DNA of 7,323 nt from Nocardioidaceae bacterium (GTDB lineage Bacteria > Actinomycetota > Actinomycetes > Propionibacteriales > Nocardioidaceae), in NCBI GenBank assembly GCA_013696065.1, contig JACCZJ010000357.1:1-7323 (forward strand), in the 5' to 3' direction. A program made the translations under genes and the position numbers. The first letter of the stretch is position 1. Each line of letters opens with the position of its first letter. Shown piece by piece: positions 6,237-7,323 of the stretch. The notes beneath the pieces are model-generated. The model made no database searches. It was given only the letters and a program-made list of their open reading frames with translations, and was not told where the DNA came from.

Positions 6237-7323
6237 ATGGGCGCCGCCGATATCGTCATCAAACTGGCAGAAGATCCGCCGCCGTTGCGCCTGACGGCCT
6301 GGGACGCGAGTGTCGCCGGACCCCCCGACAGCGCTGTCCACCTGCACCTCACCAATCAACGCGCACTCGTCTCGCTCCTGACAGCCCCGGGTGACCTCGG
6401 GCTCGTGCGGGCTTACGTCGCTGGCGACCTCGAACTCTCCGGGGTGCATCCCGGAGACCCGTACCTGGCGCTTCAGCTGATGCAGCAGTGGAAGCTGCAC
6501 CGGCCTTCGCCGGCGACCGTGGCGTCGTTGGCACGCTCGGGGGGGCCGCAATGGCGGCTCCAGCCGGTTCGTCCCGCCGTCGAGCTACCGCCTCGGTGGC
6601 GGCGCAACCTGTTTCACCACACCCGCAGAATCGATGCCGAGACCGTACGCCGCCATTACGACATGTCCAACGCCTTCTACGAGCTGGTGCTCGGCCCCAC
6701 CATGACCTACTCGTGCGCCCTCTTCGAAAAGCCCGACGCGACGCTCGAGGAAGCTCAGGACGCCAAGCTGGACCTCGTCTGCCGCAAACTCGGGCTGCGA
6801 CCGGGAATGCGTTTGCTGGACGTTGGTTGCGGGTGGGGGGCCATGGTGCTCCATGCCGCTCGACACCATGGTGTCGACGCAACAGGCATCACGTTGTCGC
6901 CCGAACAGGCGGCATTCGCACGCGACGCCGTCCGGTCCGCCGGGCTGGAGGGCCGGGTGCACATCCTCGAGTTGGACTACCGCGATGTGACCGACGGTCC
7001 GTATGACGCGGTGTCCTCGATCGGGATGCTCGAACACGTCGGCGTACGGCGCTACTCGACATACTTCCGCCAGCTGCGAGAGCTTGTGGGCCCAGGTGGC
7101 CGGCTGCTCAACCACTGCATCACCCGTCCGGACGGACATGCCTCCGCGTGGCCGGGGGCATTCACCGACCGTTACGTGTTCCCGGACGGTGAGCTTCCCT
7201 CGCCCGCCCGGGTGATAGGAGCAGCGCACGACGCTGGCTTGGAGGTGCGCCACGACGAGAGCCTCCGCGAGCACTATGCGATGACCTTGCATTACTGGGG
7301 ATCGAACCTCGTGCGGAACTGGG
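6237..7323 (+). CDS. cfa: Cyclopropane-fatty-acid-synthase family SAM methyltransferase (3' end off the window)
   Basis: This enzyme adds a one-carbon unit from S-adenosylmethionine across the double bond of unsaturated acyl chains in membrane phospholipids, giving cyclopropane or, in some actinobacterial relatives (UfaA1/BfaB type), mid-chain methyl-branched acids. The ATG has AGGAG 7 nt upstream. There are 362 codons to the edge, so about 60 or more residues are missing. The N-terminal domain (1-120) includes LGLVRAYVAGDLELSG (54-69). The catalytic domain has RRHYDMSNAFYELVLGPTM (138-156), TYSCA with Cys160, SAM motif I LLDVGCGWGA (193-202), GMLEHVG (263-269) and DRYVFPDGEL (311-320). By motif, Cys160, Glu266, His293 and Tyr347 match E. 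coli Cfa active-site Cys139, Glu239, His266 and Tyr317. Whether the product is cyclopropane or 10-methyl cannot be settled here; a flavin reductase gene just downstream would favour the latter. Confidence 0.93.
   Translation, partial: MGAADIVIKLAEDPPPLRLTAWDASVAGPPDSAVHLHLTNQRALVSLLTAPGDLGLVRAYVAGDLELSGVHPGDPYLALQLMQQWKLHRPSPATVASLARSGGPQWRLQPVRPAVELPPRWRRNLFHHTRRIDAETVRRHYDMSNAFYELVLGPTMTYSCALFEKPDATLEEAQDAKLDLVCRKLGLRPGMRLLDVGCGWGAMVLHAARHHGVDATGITLSPEQAAFARDAVRSAGLEGRVHILELDYRDVTDGPYDAVSSIGMLEHVGVRRYSTYFRQLRELVGPGGRLLNHCITRPDGHASAWPGAFTDRYVFPDGELPSPARVIGAAHDAGLEVRHDESLREHYAMTLHYWGSNLVRNW

Noticed and set aside
6205..6294. A 29-residue frame (MMDMSD...) with a purine-rich GAGGGGGA in front
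   Set aside because: It overlaps the better-supported Cfa-family start in another frame, falls on the predicted -10 region and has no recognisable content.
6539..6545. Run of seven G in the Cfa-family gene, a possible slippage site
   Set aside because: The reading frame is intact across it with recognisable domains on both sides, and such runs are common in high-GC genes.
1..7323. Defence systems, CRISPR, RNA genes, insertion sequences, riboswitches
   Set aside because: No repeat arrays, transposase or integrase motifs, tRNA-like cloverleaf or known RNA-family signature were seen on either strand by eye.

Overview
The window is high-GC DNA with strongly GC-biased third codon positions. Its gene families (a CUT1-type sugar ABC transporter with a Tat-type lipoprotein binding protein, a LacI-family regulator, a Cfa/UfaA1-like methyltransferase) suggest an actinobacterium (Actinomycetota). 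The genus cannot be told from the sequence alone. There are seven protein-coding genes. The two at the edges are cut by the window. I see no rRNA, tRNA, CRISPR array, insertion sequence or phage gene.

Positions 1-2058 (minus strand) hold the first two genes of a carbohydrate ABC importer: a substrate-binding lipoprotein (703-2058), then a MalF/UgpA-like inner-membrane permease (1-698, C-terminus off the left edge). Positions 2059-2528 are a 470-bp divergent control region. It holds two CG-centred palindromes (2410-2421 and 2431-2444) that look like LacI-family operators. Positions 2529-5107 (plus strand) hold a LacI-type regulator (2529-3554), a small P-loop kinase resembling uridine kinases whose ATG overlaps the regulator's stop codon (3551-4132), and an aldose 1-epimerase-family protein (4214-5107). 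Regulator, transporter, kinase and epimerase together look like one sugar-uptake and sugar-processing locus. The regulator probably controls both divergent arms through the operator pair. The sugar cannot be read from the sequence.

From 5108 on, the content changes. A carbamate kinase (minus strand, 5129-6103) converges on the epimerase with a 21-bp gap. Divergent from it, a cyclopropane-fatty-acid-synthase-family SAM methyltransferase (plus strand, 6237 to the right edge) starts after a 133-bp intergenic region with a plausible promoter. These two genes have no evident link to the sugar locus.

Nothing here is clearly a new kind of system. The least explained element is the uridine-kinase-like protein coupled to the LacI-type regulator in a sugar locus. 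The most concrete regulatory prediction is the operator pair with overlapping divergent promoters.
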